Shown here in pieces: positions 1 through 6,394 of a stretch of DNA of 41,620 nucleotides. Origin of the DNA: Firmicutes bacterium UBA4975. GTDB taxonomy: Bacteria; Bacillota; Proteinivoracia; UBA4975. The number at the start of each line of letters is the position of its first letter. Position 1 is the stretch's first letter. The stretch lies in assembly GCA_002397155.1 (NCBI GenBank), contig DGZR01000044.1, forward strand, positions 1 to 41,620. The letters run 5' to 3'. The notes under the pieces are model-generated. The model was not told the origin of the DNA and did not search any database. It saw nothing but the letters and a program-made list of their open reading frames with translations. The position numbers and the translations under genes are program-made.

Positions 1-341
1 TCCGCCAGGATGTGCACATTCCCCGGCCAGGGATACCGGGCGTAAAAACCCCTCCCCCCGTCGTCGTCCAGGGGGCCCGGGGCGATGAGAACTTTAGTAG
101 CGGGGATTTTACGAAACTGGTCGGCGACAAAGTCCGCCAGGGGCCGGGTGACATACTCCTGCTGCCACAGGTCTCCGCTGATGATAAAGAGGTCGGTCTG
201 TTCCCGGCGGCAGTAGTCGGCTAAGCGGGCCAGGGTCTGCATTGCGTCCCTGCGCCGCAACTGCCCAATCGCCGTCGGCAGCCTCGGCAATGGAGCGGCC
301 AGGCCCAAGCCCGCCGTATGGAGGATCTTTAGGTCCCGCAT
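1..341 (-). CDS. SbcD/YhaO-like metallophosphoesterase, N-terminal part, degenerate motifs (3' end outside window)
   Basis: About 113 codons are visible before the window edge. The start is ATG at 341, preceded by GGGAGGAAGGG. The translation begins MRDLKILHTAGLGLA and continues with TDLFIISGDLW and KVLIAPGPLDDD, the layout of the N-terminal calcineurin-like phosphoesterase domain of SbcD/YhaO DNA-repair nucleases (usual motifs: HTADxHL, AGDxFD, GNHD). In family terms the first Asp and His of motif I and the Asn-His of GNHD are replaced here; only the Asp of SGDL remains clearly recognisable. I infer a family member that has probably lost metal-dependent catalysis. The gene follows mbl after a terminator and has its own leader. 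The family call is moderately sure; the function is unknown because most of the protein is missing. Confidence 0.6.
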   Translation of the reverse strand, partial: MRDLKILHTAGLGLAAPLPRLPTAIGQLRRRDAMQTLARLADYCRREQTDLFIISGDLWQQEYVTRPLADFVADQFRKIPATKVLIAPGPLDDDGGRGFYARYPWPGNVHILA

Positions 342-380
342 TTTTCCCTTCCTCCCTGTTAGTAAATGCTGGATACTTCA

Positions 381-407
381 AGTATATATTCTTTGGCTCT
401 GCCTCAA
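381..407 (-). promoter_or_regulatory. Weak candidate sigma-A promoter with a small dyad, upstream of the SbcD-like gene
   Basis: Read on the minus strand: TTGAGG (402-407), 15-bp spacer, TATACT (381-386), about 40 bases before the start codon at 341. The spacer is shorter than the usual 17. A perfect 6-bp inverted repeat, ATACTT-C-AAGTAT (373-385), overlaps the -10 box and could be a repressor site. This is inference from motif matching only. Confidence 0.3.
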
Positions 408-447
408 TTTCCTTCCTGCCCGGGCCAAAGCGCTCTAACTAACAATA

Positions 448-468
448 AACCAGGAGCCCCTCCTGGTT
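448..468 (-). other. Perfect 9-bp hairpin in the mbl / SbcD-like intergenic region
   Basis: AACCAGGAG and CTCCTGGTT form a perfect stem around a three-base loop. On the minus strand it is followed by TTTATTGTT, so it could be a second, weak terminator behind mbl or a structure in the leader of the next gene. The 342-555 gap otherwise holds only the terminator at 528 and the weak promoter at 381. Confidence 0.45.
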
Positions 469-527
469 CGCCAATTTTCCTGGCCGGGAAAACAGATTGC
501 CCCTTTTTAGCAGGGTGCCGTCCTAGG

Positions 528-555
528 AAAAAACACCGGCCCCGCCAGGTGCTTT
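528..555 (-). terminator. Rho-independent terminator of mbl
   Basis: The minus-strand RNA would fold CACC-T-GGC / GCC-GGTG around GGG with one bulged base, followed by six T residues (528-533). It begins right at the mbl stop codon. A run of A on the other side makes it nearly symmetrical. Confidence 0.75.
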
Positions 556-1578
556 TTAGCTTATCATCTTGTCGTTTACGAGAGTTTCCTTTATGTAGTC
601 CAGAAGTTCTAACGCCCGGCCGGTGCCATTGACGACGCAAGAGATTGGATTTTCAGCGATGATCACCGGCGTGCCCAGGCGGTGGGAAAGAAAGACATCC
701 AGACCGTGCAAGAGAGCACCCCCGCCCGAGAGGATTATCCCCTTTTCCATAATATCGGAATGCAGTTCCGGGGGGGTGGTTTCCATGACCTGGGTGATTG
801 TGCGCACTATGCTGTTTACGGGATCGGCCAGCGCTTCACCGGCCTCCTTGGAGGTAATGGGCTGGCTCTTGGGCAGACCGGTGACCAAGTCCCGGCCCCG
901 CACTTCCATTTTTTCTTTGCGCTGCCCCTCGGGGTGAACGGAAGCGACTTTTACCTTGATCTCTTCGGCGGTGCGTTCGCCGATCATGATGTTGTACTTG
1001 TCCCGAACATAGCGGACGATGTACTCGTCAAAGCGGTCGCCGCCGATGCGGGTGGATGCGCCTTGGACGATGTCGCCCAGGGACATGATGGCCATGTCGC
1101 AAGTGCCGCCACCGATGTCTATCACCATGCTCCCCACAGGTTGGAAAATTTCCAGCCCCGCCCCCAGGGCCGCTGCTCGGGGTTCTTCAATCAAGAAGAC
1201 TTCCCGGGCCCCGGAACGTTTAACCGCGGTCAGCACTGCCCGCTGTTCAACAGAAGTGATGCCGGCAGGCACGCAGACCATCACCCGGGGCTTTGCCAGG
1301 ATGTTCCGGCAGACCTTGGCCAAGAAGTACTTGAGCATGAGCTCGGTCACTTCAAAGTCGGCGATTACCCCTTCTTTCAGGGGACGGACCGCTCGGATAT
1401 TTCCCGGAGTGCGCCCGATCATCAAACTCGCTTCCTGGCCCACCGCCAAAACGCGGTTGGTCTTACTCTCCAGCGCCACAACAGAAGGTTCATGCAGGAC
1501 TATGCCCTTGCCTTTGATGTACACTAAGACAGTGGCGGTGCCGAGATCGACGCCGATATCCCTGGACAGGCCGAGCAA
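556..1578 (-). CDS. mbl: MreB/Mbl family rod-shape actin homologue
   Basis: 340-residue bacterial actin, full length for the MreB/Mbl family. Visible nucleotide-binding signatures are phosphate-1 GVDLGTAT (9-16), phosphate-2 VIDIGGGTCD (152-161) and adenosine motif LSGGGALLHG (283-292). Residues 227-237 carry the family block VRGRDLVTGLP. The protein should polymerise under the membrane and direct lateral wall synthesis. I call it Mbl rather than MreB because it lies immediately downstream of spoIIID, the arrangement of spoIIID-mbl in B. subtilis, and no mreC/mreD follow. The start is TTG at 1578, supported by AAGGGGG eight bases upstream; the protein begins MLGLSRDIGVDLG as family members do. 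It may be co-transcribed with spoIIID (80-bp gap) and ends in a clear terminator. Confidence 0.9.
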   Translation of the reverse strand: MLGLSRDIGVDLGTATVLVYIKGKGIVLHEPSVVALESKTNRVLAVGQEASLMIGRTPGNIRAVRPLKEGVIADFEVTELMLKYFLAKVCRNILAKPRVMVCVPAGITSVEQRAVLTAVKRSGAREVFLIEEPRAAALGAGLEIFQPVGSMVIDIGGGTCDMAIMSLGDIVQGASTRIGGDRFDEYIVRYVRDKYNIMIGERTAEEIKVKVASVHPEGQRKEKMEVRGRDLVTGLPKSQPITSKEAGEALADPVNSIVRTITQVMETTPPELHSDIMEKGIILSGGGALLHGLDVFLSHRLGTPVIIAENPISCVVNGTGRALELLDYIKETLVNDKMIS

Positions 1579-1658
1579 TGGAAATCCCCCTTTGCTGCAA
1601 TCAAAGATGTGATTTTCTTGTGGGTACTATTCTACAAAGGCCTTTTAGACTCCTTTAT

Positions 1659-1922
1659 TTATCCAACTTTTTCTTTGGTATCCCGGTACTTTCGCCGGGT
1701 GGCCTCGCCGCCCCGTAGGTGCCTTTCCGCCTTGTTGGTTTCCAAGACGGCCTTGACCTCTTTTGCCAACCCGGGATTCACCTGGTAAAGCCTTTCGGTG
1801 AGGTCCTTGTGAACAGTGCTCTTGCTGACGCCAAAGGCTTCCGCTACCGCCCGCACAGTGCCGCCGGTGCTGAGAACGTGGTTGGCGATGTCGATAACCC
1901 GCTGCCAAATGTAGTCATTCAT
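1659..1922 (-). CDS. spoIIID: Sporulation transcriptional regulator SpoIIID
   Basis: 87-residue protein matching SpoIIID in length and sequence: MNDYIWQRV start, then a helix-turn-helix at about residues 22-45 (TVRAVAEAFGVSKSTVHKDL) and a basic C-terminus (RRKYRDTKEK) that is known in this family to aid DNA binding. SpoIIID is a mother-cell regulator that tunes sigma-E genes and helps switch to sigma-K. The start codon ATG at 1922 has AGGAGGG nine bases upstream; the closer GGAGG is too near to serve. Upstream, CATATAAA (1955-1962, minus strand) resembles a sigma-E -10 box, but no convincing -35 was found. It sits between the SpoIIQ-like gene and mbl. Confidence 0.95.
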   Translation of the reverse strand: MNDYIWQRVIDIANHVLSTGGTVRAVAEAFGVSKSTVHKDLTERLYQVNPGLAKEVKAVLETNKAERHLRGGEATRRKYRDTKEKVG

Positions 1923-2004
1923 TCCTCCCGCCCTCCTAACCTTATACTGTTCAATTTATATGTCCTCCAAGAAAGCGATAGACCTTTCCCGGTTGGAAAA
2001 GCCG

Positions 2005-2697
2005 TCACAGGCCAAGACCGAGGTATTCCAGGGGATCAGAAGGATCCTCCAGGGCGTCCCTGACCTCGAAAATCAGGTAATCCTCAACGTAGTCGCCTTC
2101 TAGCTTAGGGCCCAACTCACCGATCGGCTGGCCCCGGTCCACTGTTTCTCCCTCATGGACTGACACATCTTCTAAATTGATGTAGCGGGTCTCAAAGTCC
2201 CCGTGAACAATCCACACCTGGCCTGCTTGGTACTCCCCGGCCGGTACCACCTTGCACACCTGGCCCCGGTAGGCTGCACAGACCGAATCGCCCCGGGTGC
2301 CGCCGATGTGCACCCCCGGGTTTACCCCGTACAGGGAACCGGAAAACACCTGGCCAAAACCCAGGAGGACAGGGCCCTCCAGGGGGAGACTCAGGGTCTC
2401 CTGGCCCTGGCGGAAAGCGGCCAGGGATAGACCGGGCTGGTCTGGGCCGTCAGTCTGCTCGCCGGGCAAGTCGGGATCCTCCCCCGGTTTTTCCGCACCG
2501 CCGGGATCAAAAACCAGGGAACCCAAGGGCTTGAACTGCCACCAGACCAAGCCGGCTATTGCCAGGACACATAAAAAGTAAACCAAGGCGTAACGGAAAC
2601 CCGGCGTCGAGCGCCGCCACTTGCGAGCAAGCCAGTTTGTCCCTTTAGAAAGAGTGAGTTTAAGCTGAGCAAGTAAATCTTTTACTTTGTCTGACAC
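2005..2697 (-). CDS. SpoIIQ-like M23 (LytM) domain protein, degenerate metal site
   Basis: Membrane-anchored protein of about 230 residues: basic cytoplasmic N-terminus, one transmembrane segment (YALVYFLCVLAIAGLVWW), a Pro/Gly/Asp-rich linker, and a C-terminal LytM/M23 domain. The position beside spoIID and spoIIID points to the forespore SpoIIQ partner of SpoIIIAH. The M23 zinc ligands are lost: the usual HxGxD is NPGVH, the HAH motif region reads RYINL, and HxHFE reads LIFEV. It is therefore probably a binding protein rather than an endopeptidase, as described for B. subtilis SpoIIQ. I chose GTG at 2697 because GAGGTGAAG precedes it. A longer reading starts with GTG at 2775, overlapping the spoIID stop by four bases, but its first 26 residues look unlike protein and its ribosome site is weak. 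Confidence 0.75.
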   Translation of the reverse strand: MSDKVKDLLAQLKLTLSKGTNWLARKWRRSTPGFRYALVYFLCVLAIAGLVWWQFKPLGSLVFDPGGAEKPGEDPDLPGEQTDGPDQPGLSLAAFRQGQETLSLPLEGPVLLGFGQVFSGSLYGVNPGVHIGGTRGDSVCAAYRGQVCKVVPAGEYQAGQVWIVHGDFETRYINLEDVSVHEGETVDRGQPIGELGPKLEGDYVEDYLIFEVRDALEDPSDPLEYLGLGL

Positions 2698-2771
2698 GTC
2701 CTTCACCTCGGGGCCTATTTTACCCCGGACATGCCTGTTTATTCTAAAGAACAAGAGGGCGGAGGGGCAGT

Positions 2772-3728
2772 TCACTCACCCAGCTTTACCCGGCTTACCA
2801 CCACCCCCGTGTAGTATTTTTTAATGATATCTTCGGCTAGGTAGCCCTGGCGGGCCATGCCGTCTGCGCCGTACTGGCAGAGGCCCACCCCGTGGCCATA
2901 GCCGACACTGGTAAAACTGTACCCGTCTTTTCCCATGAGCCAGGTCACCTTGGCCGACCTCAAGCCCAGCTTTTGCCGGAATTCCAAGCCGCGGAGGGTT
3001 TCTTTGCCGGTGCTGACTTTAATAATCCGCCCCCCCGGGGTGCTCTCTAAAACCGTGAGTTTTAACTCTTCTGGGGGAACCCCCAGCTTTTCCGCCACCT
3101 GGGCGGCCCCCAGGCTGAGGGTTTCAGTGTAGCGGGGGGAAGAGGCGCAGTAGCCGCACTGAACAGAGCGGAGATAGGGCAGGGGATTAGTCCAGACATC
3201 CTCGCAATTCTCCGTGCTGCCGCCGCAGGTGGAGTGGTAAACGGCATCGATCATCTTGCCCTCGTAGGTTACAACCTGGGACTCGGTCTCGGCTACAGCC
3301 CGGAGGATTTTGCGCCAGTAAGAGCGCTGCCTAAAAAAAGGCCAGTTGCCCGTCGCTTCTTCCTTGGAGACCCAGGCTTGGCAGTGGGCGCTGTTCGTGC
3401 AGATGTCTGCTTCGGGATGGGCTGAACAACCGGCCCCGCCGGCAGCTCGGATCTTGGCCACCGTGTAGGTCCTGGCCACGATTGCTTGGGCTTTTAAGGC
3501 TTCAAGGTCAAAACTAGCCGGCATTTCCGCCGCCACTACCCCCGCCAAATACTCCCCCAGGGGCAGGCGCATGAGTTCCTGGGTCTTGTGGTTCCAGACC
3601 GTGACTTGGTACGGGTCTCCCTTGGCGTCGGGCAGAGTTTTACCGCCACAGCTTTTGACGATAAGGGCGGGTAGCAAGAGCAAGAGCAGGATCAGTAAGA
3701 GCAAAACTAGACCGGCTTTTTTTAGCAT
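2772..3728 (-). CDS. spoIID: Stage II sporulation protein D, lytic transglycosylase
   Basis: 318 residues. An N-terminal hydrophobic segment (about 5-24, very Leu-rich) anchors it in the membrane. The SpoIID domain follows, with LPLGEYLAGVVAAEMPASF (55-73) holding the probable catalytic Glu68, then ALKAQAIVARTY and the Cys/His-rich stretch CSAHPEADICTNSAHCQAW and HSTCGGSTENCEDVW, typical of zinc-binding clostridial SpoIID. The C-terminus has GYGHGVGLCQYGADGMA. SpoIID cleaves denuded glycan strands together with SpoIIP and SpoIIM to drive engulfment. The gene lies between murA and the SpoIIQ-like gene, the B. subtilis murAA-spoIID arrangement. A terminator behind murA and a sigma-E-like promoter in the 74-bp gap suggest independent mother-cell expression. 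Confidence 0.95.
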   Translation of the reverse strand: MLKKAGLVLLLLILLLLLLPALIVKSCGGKTLPDAKGDPYQVTVWNHKTQELMRLPLGEYLAGVVAAEMPASFDLEALKAQAIVARTYTVAKIRAAGGAGCSAHPEADICTNSAHCQAWVSKEEATGNWPFFRQRSYWRKILRAVAETESQVVTYEGKMIDAVYHSTCGGSTENCEDVWTNPLPYLRSVQCGYCASSPRYTETLSLGAAQVAEKLGVPPEELKLTVLESTPGGRIIKVSTGKETLRGLEFRQKLGLRSAKVTWLMGKDGYSFTSVGYGHGVGLCQYGADGMARQGYLAEDIIKKYYTGVVVSRVKLGE

Positions 3729-3749
3729 GTTAAACCCCTCCTGCCCCTA

Positions 3750-3777
3750 TGAATATGTATTACCCCAAATTTATAGA
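3750..3777 (-). promoter_or_regulatory. Candidate sigma-E promoter for spoIID
   Basis: On the minus strand TCTATAA (3771-3777) is followed by a 13-base spacer and CATATTCA (3750-3757). The sigma-E consensus is roughly KMATATT, 13-15 bases, CATACAHT. It lies between the murA terminator and the spoIID ribosome site (GGAGGGG) about 22 bases before the start codon. The match is partial; spoIID is a classical sigma-E gene, which supports the reading. Confidence 0.45.
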
Positions 3778-3783
3778 CGGGAT

Positions 3784-3803
3784 AAAAAAAGCCGTTTCCG
3801 GCT
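3784..3803 (-). terminator. Rho-independent terminator of murA
   Basis: AGCCG-GAAA-CGGCT stem-loop (3790-3803) followed by seven T residues on the minus strand (3784-3790). The stem begins at the last base of the murA stop codon, so murA transcription ends directly after translation. Confidence 0.85.
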
Positions 3804-5053
3804 CACTCCCTCCATATATCCGCTCCTACTGCCTTTAGCTTGCCCACCAAGTCGTGGTAACCCCGGTCCAAGTGGTGAACATTGCCCACCTCGGTGACAC
3901 CGTCGGCGGCCAGCCCGGCGATGATCAGCGCGGCGCCGGCTCTGAGGTCGCTGGCGTTGACCTGGGCGCCGGTGAGACTGGCCACTCCCTCGATGACAGC
4001 GCTGCGGCCGTCGATTTTTATCTTGGCGTTCATCCTGTTCAATTCGCCGATGTGCATGAACCTGTTTTCAAATATCGTCTCGGTCACCAGGCTGGTTCCC
4101 CGGGCCCGGGCCAGGACGGCGGTGATTTGCGCCTGCATGTCGGTGGGAAAGCCCGGGTAGGGCAGGGTTTTGATGTCCGTCGCACTGAGAGGTTTGTTTC
4201 CGATCACCAAGAGCCCGTCCCGGTGTTCCAATATTGTCACCCCGACTTCCTCAAATTTGGCGATTACCGGCTTGAGGTGGTCGACGAGGATATTGGCGAG
4301 GAAAACCTGGCCTCCGGCGGCGGCTGTTGCGGCCAAGTAGGTGCCGGCTTCAATGCGGTCGGGAATGACCACATGGTTGGCACCCTGAAGGGAGTCGACT
4401 CCGGTAATCCGGATGAGGCTGGTCCCCGCCCCTCGCACGTTGGCACCGGCCCCGTTTAGGTAGTTAGCCAGGTCCACTATTTCGGGCTCAGCGGCGGCGT
4501 TTTCCAAAAGGGTGGTGCCCTGGGCCATGGTGGCCGCCATCATTATGTTTTCCGTGGCGCCAACACTGGGAAAGTCCAGATAGATTCGACTGCCCTTGAG
4601 TTTGGGGGCGATGGCCTCGATGTAGCCGTGGCCCATCACCACTTCCGCCCCCAGGGCCATAAAGCCCTTGAGGTGGAGGTCGATGGGCCTGGTGCCGATG
4701 TTGCATCCCCCGGGCAGGGAGACCCGAGCCCGGCCCATTCGGGCCAGGAGGGGGCCCATGACCAAGAAGGACGCCCTCATCTTTTGCACCAGTTCATAGG
4801 GGGTTTCGTAGGTGTTGAGGCCCCCGGCGTCGATCTTTAGCTTGCCCGACTCCAGCCAGGACACTTCTGCGCCCAACTGGCCCAAGAGCTGGCAGATGGT
4901 ATTCACATCTTCTAAAGCGGGGACCTCTTCAAAGTGGTTGGGGCCCGAAGTGAGAAGGGACGCGGCCAACATGGGGAGAGCGGCATTTTTGGCCCCGTCT
5001 ATTTTGACCGTTCCCGACAGTGTCTTGCCACCCCGGATATAAATTTTTTCCAT
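3803..5053 (-). CDS. murA: UDP-N-acetylglucosamine 1-carboxyvinyltransferase
   Basis: 416 residues, normal for MurA, the enolpyruvyl transferase that makes the first committed peptidoglycan precursor from UDP-GlcNAc and PEP in the cytoplasm. Visible signatures are GAKNAALPML (20-29) with the PEP-binding Lys-Asn, PGGCNIGTRPIDLHLKG (114-130) with the catalytic Cys117, and GFPTDMQAQ containing the catalytic Asp. The Cys117 form implies the fosfomycin-sensitive type. The start ATG at 5053 has AGGAGGA eight bases upstream; the open frame continues upstream to 5227 but that part overlaps ywmB. The order ywmB-murA-spoIID is that of B. subtilis murAA. A strong terminator follows. Confidence 0.96.
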   Translation of the reverse strand: MEKIYIRGGKTLSGTVKIDGAKNAALPMLAASLLTSGPNHFEEVPALEDVNTICQLLGQLGAEVSWLESGKLKIDAGGLNTYETPYELVQKMRASFLVMGPLLARMGRARVSLPGGCNIGTRPIDLHLKGFMALGAEVVMGHGYIEAIAPKLKGSRIYLDFPSVGATENIMMAATMAQGTTLLENAAAEPEIVDLANYLNGAGANVRGAGTSLIRITGVDSLQGANHVVIPDRIEAGTYLAATAAAGGQVFLANILVDHLKPVIAKFEEVGVTILEHRDGLLVIGNKPLSATDIKTLPYPGFPTDMQAQITAVLARARGTSLVTETIFENRFMHIGELNRMNAKIKIDGRSAVIEGVASLTGAQVNASDLRAGAALIIAGLAADGVTEVGNVHHLDRGYHDLVGKLKAVGADIWRE

Positions 5054-5082
5054 TAGTCTTTCCTCCTGGATAAGAGTGTTTC

Positions 5083-5829
5083 CTAGTAGTTTGAAGGTAG
5101 AACCGGTGTGGCTACCCTGAGCAGGGTCCGGGCCTCTTCCGGGCGCCAACTGAGGGAAAGGCAAAAGTTTACTTCTTTTTCGCCGGCCTTGACCCCGGCT
5201 GTCAGAAGGGGAGACCAGCCGCTCCACTGGGCGACACCGGCGATTTCTCCCGCCCCTCGATAAACAGCTCCGGCGGCCTTAAAGATCTTGTAGGCGGCGT
5301 TTAATTTTTCACTGCTCCCCAGCTTGGCCGGGAGGCTGCCTAGTAGGCAGGTGGTGAAGGAAAGGTCTTCCCCCGTCGCCCCCAGGGTCGTAAATACTTC
5401 TTTTAGGCGGAAAAAGCCGGAGGACATTGCGCCAAGATCAGTGAAGCGCCCTTCGACCTCGGCAATGGTCCCTTGGGGCCGGGAGTCGATGGTGAGGCTG
5501 AGGGTCAGGCCCCCCGCCCCGGCGACGTCCAGGCTGGTGCTGCTGAACTGGCCGGTGCCCCGGGTGCTGAGCTCGTAATCATAGCGATTAAAGCCCAGGG
5601 CGGTGGCGATGGCCTCCGCAGCTTCCTCTCCGGCCAGGAGGGACAAGGGTTCCGGGCTGATCCGAGCCCAGACCCAGAGCTCGCCCCCTTGGGGCTGGGC
5701 CCCGGCGGCGGCCAGGGCAGTCTCCAGGAGTTCCAGCTCGGTGGGGGCCGGGGGCTTTTCTCCTACTCCCCAGCGGAACCAACTCACCCCCACCAGGATT
5801 ACCAAGAAAAAGAGACCGATTTTTTTCAT
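5083..5829 (-). CDS. ywmB: YwmB family protein (DUF1779), probable secreted/membrane-anchored
   Basis: 248 residues. An N-terminal hydrophobic stretch (MKKIGLFFLVILVGVSWF) looks like an uncleaved anchor or signal peptide; the rest is soluble. The sequence (NRYDYELSTRGTGQF, two similar alpha/beta halves) and the position between the ATP synthase operon and murA match YwmB, whose structure resembles the TATA-box-binding fold but whose role is unknown. It has its own leader after the atpC terminator and is separated from murA by only 29 bases, so ywmB-murA are likely one transcript. The start ATG at 5829 is preceded by GGAGGGAGG. The family call rests on context plus general resemblance. Confidence 0.75.
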   Translation of the reverse strand: MKKIGLFFLVILVGVSWFRWGVGEKPPAPTELELLETALAAAGAQPQGGELWVWARISPEPLSLLAGEEAAEAIATALGFNRYDYELSTRGTGQFSSTSLDVAGAGGLTLSLTIDSRPQGTIAEVEGRFTDLGAMSSGFFRLKEVFTTLGATGEDLSFTTCLLGSLPAKLGSSEKLNAAYKIFKAAGAVYRGAGEIAGVAQWSGWSPLLTAGVKAGEKEVNFCLSLSWRPEEARTLLRVATPVLPSNY

Positions 5830-5848
5830 TTCCTCCCTCCTCGTCTAT

Positions 5849-5878
5849 AATGGTTGACAATCCCAGCCCATAATATTC
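5849..5878 (-). promoter_or_regulatory. Candidate promoter region of ywmB-murA
   Basis: On the minus strand GAATATT (5872-5878), an exact match to the sigma-E -35 consensus KMATATT, is followed after 15 bases by CAACCATT (5849-5856), six of eight matches to CATACAHT. A poor sigma-A alternative, TTATGG-17-TTATAG, overlaps it. The region must contain a promoter because atpC ends in a terminator, but which sigma factor uses it is uncertain. Confidence 0.3.
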
Positions 5879-5925
5879 CCGAGGAGGGAAAAGACATCTG
5901 ACGCTAGCTTTAGCCGTTGTTTGTT

Positions 5926-5955
5926 AAAAAACCCCCAAGGAATAAGCCTTGGAGG
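5926..5955 (-). terminator. Terminator of the ATP synthase operon
   Basis: Minus-strand stem CCTCCAAGG / CCTTGGGGG (5932-5955, six-base loop, one G-U pair) followed by six T residues (5926-5931), 18 bases beyond the atpC stop codon. Confidence 0.9.
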
Positions 5956-5972
5956 CTTTAGGCGGGACGGCC

Positions 5973-6380
5973 CTAACCCCGGCCCGCCACTTTTAGGCGA
6001 ACCAAGGCCCGCTGCAGGGCGGCCTGGGCTCGGGTGAAGTCGATTCCCGCCTTTTTATCTTGCAGCCGGGACTGGGCCCGCTGTCGGGCGGATTCGGCCC
6101 GGGCTATGTCTATCTCTTCCGCCATCTCGGCGGTCTCACAGAGCAAGAGCACTCCCTGGCTGCTGATCTCGATAAAGCCCTCGCTGATTGCCGCTTTGCG
6201 TTCCCCATCGGCGGTCTTGATGCGCATTGGTCCGATGGCCAAAGGGGCGACTAAGGGAATATGCCCGGCCAGCACCCCTATTTCGCCGTCCGCCGTCTGG
6301 ACGATGACCATGTTGACCGGCTCTTGGTAGACCTGGCGCTGGGGAGTGATAATGGTCAGGATGAAGGTTTTGTCGCTCAA
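5973..6380 (-). CDS. atpC: F1Fo ATP synthase epsilon subunit
   Basis: 135 residues, standard length. The N-terminal beta-sandwich contains the family blocks ADGEIGVLAGHIPLVAPL and EGFIEISSQGVLLLCETAE; the C-terminal helical hairpin (about 85-130) is Ala/Arg-rich. Epsilon forms the rotor stalk with gamma and inhibits ATP hydrolysis. The start is TTG at 6380 with GGGAGG nine bases upstream. It is the last gene of the operon, 14 bases after atpD, and is followed by a strong terminator. Confidence 0.95.
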   Translation of the reverse strand: MSDKTFILTIITPQRQVYQEPVNMVIVQTADGEIGVLAGHIPLVAPLAIGPMRIKTADGERKAAISEGFIEISSQGVLLLCETAEMAEEIDIARAESARQRAQSRLQDKKAGIDFTRAQAALQRALVRLKVAGRG

Positions 6381-6394
6381 AGCGCGGCGCCTCC

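Noticed and set aside
109..381. 90-codon minus-strand frame at the left edge
   Set aside because: It overlaps the SbcD-like frame (1-341), which has a good ribosome site and recognisable phosphoesterase motifs; the 90-codon frame has neither.
682..1527. 281-codon open frame on the plus strand opposite mbl
   Set aside because: It is antisense to a complete MreB-family gene and reads as low-complexity His/Asp/Gly-rich sequence. Many similar plus-strand frames (e.g. 3854-4459, 6470-7060, 32940-33674) arise from GC-rich third codon positions of the real genes.
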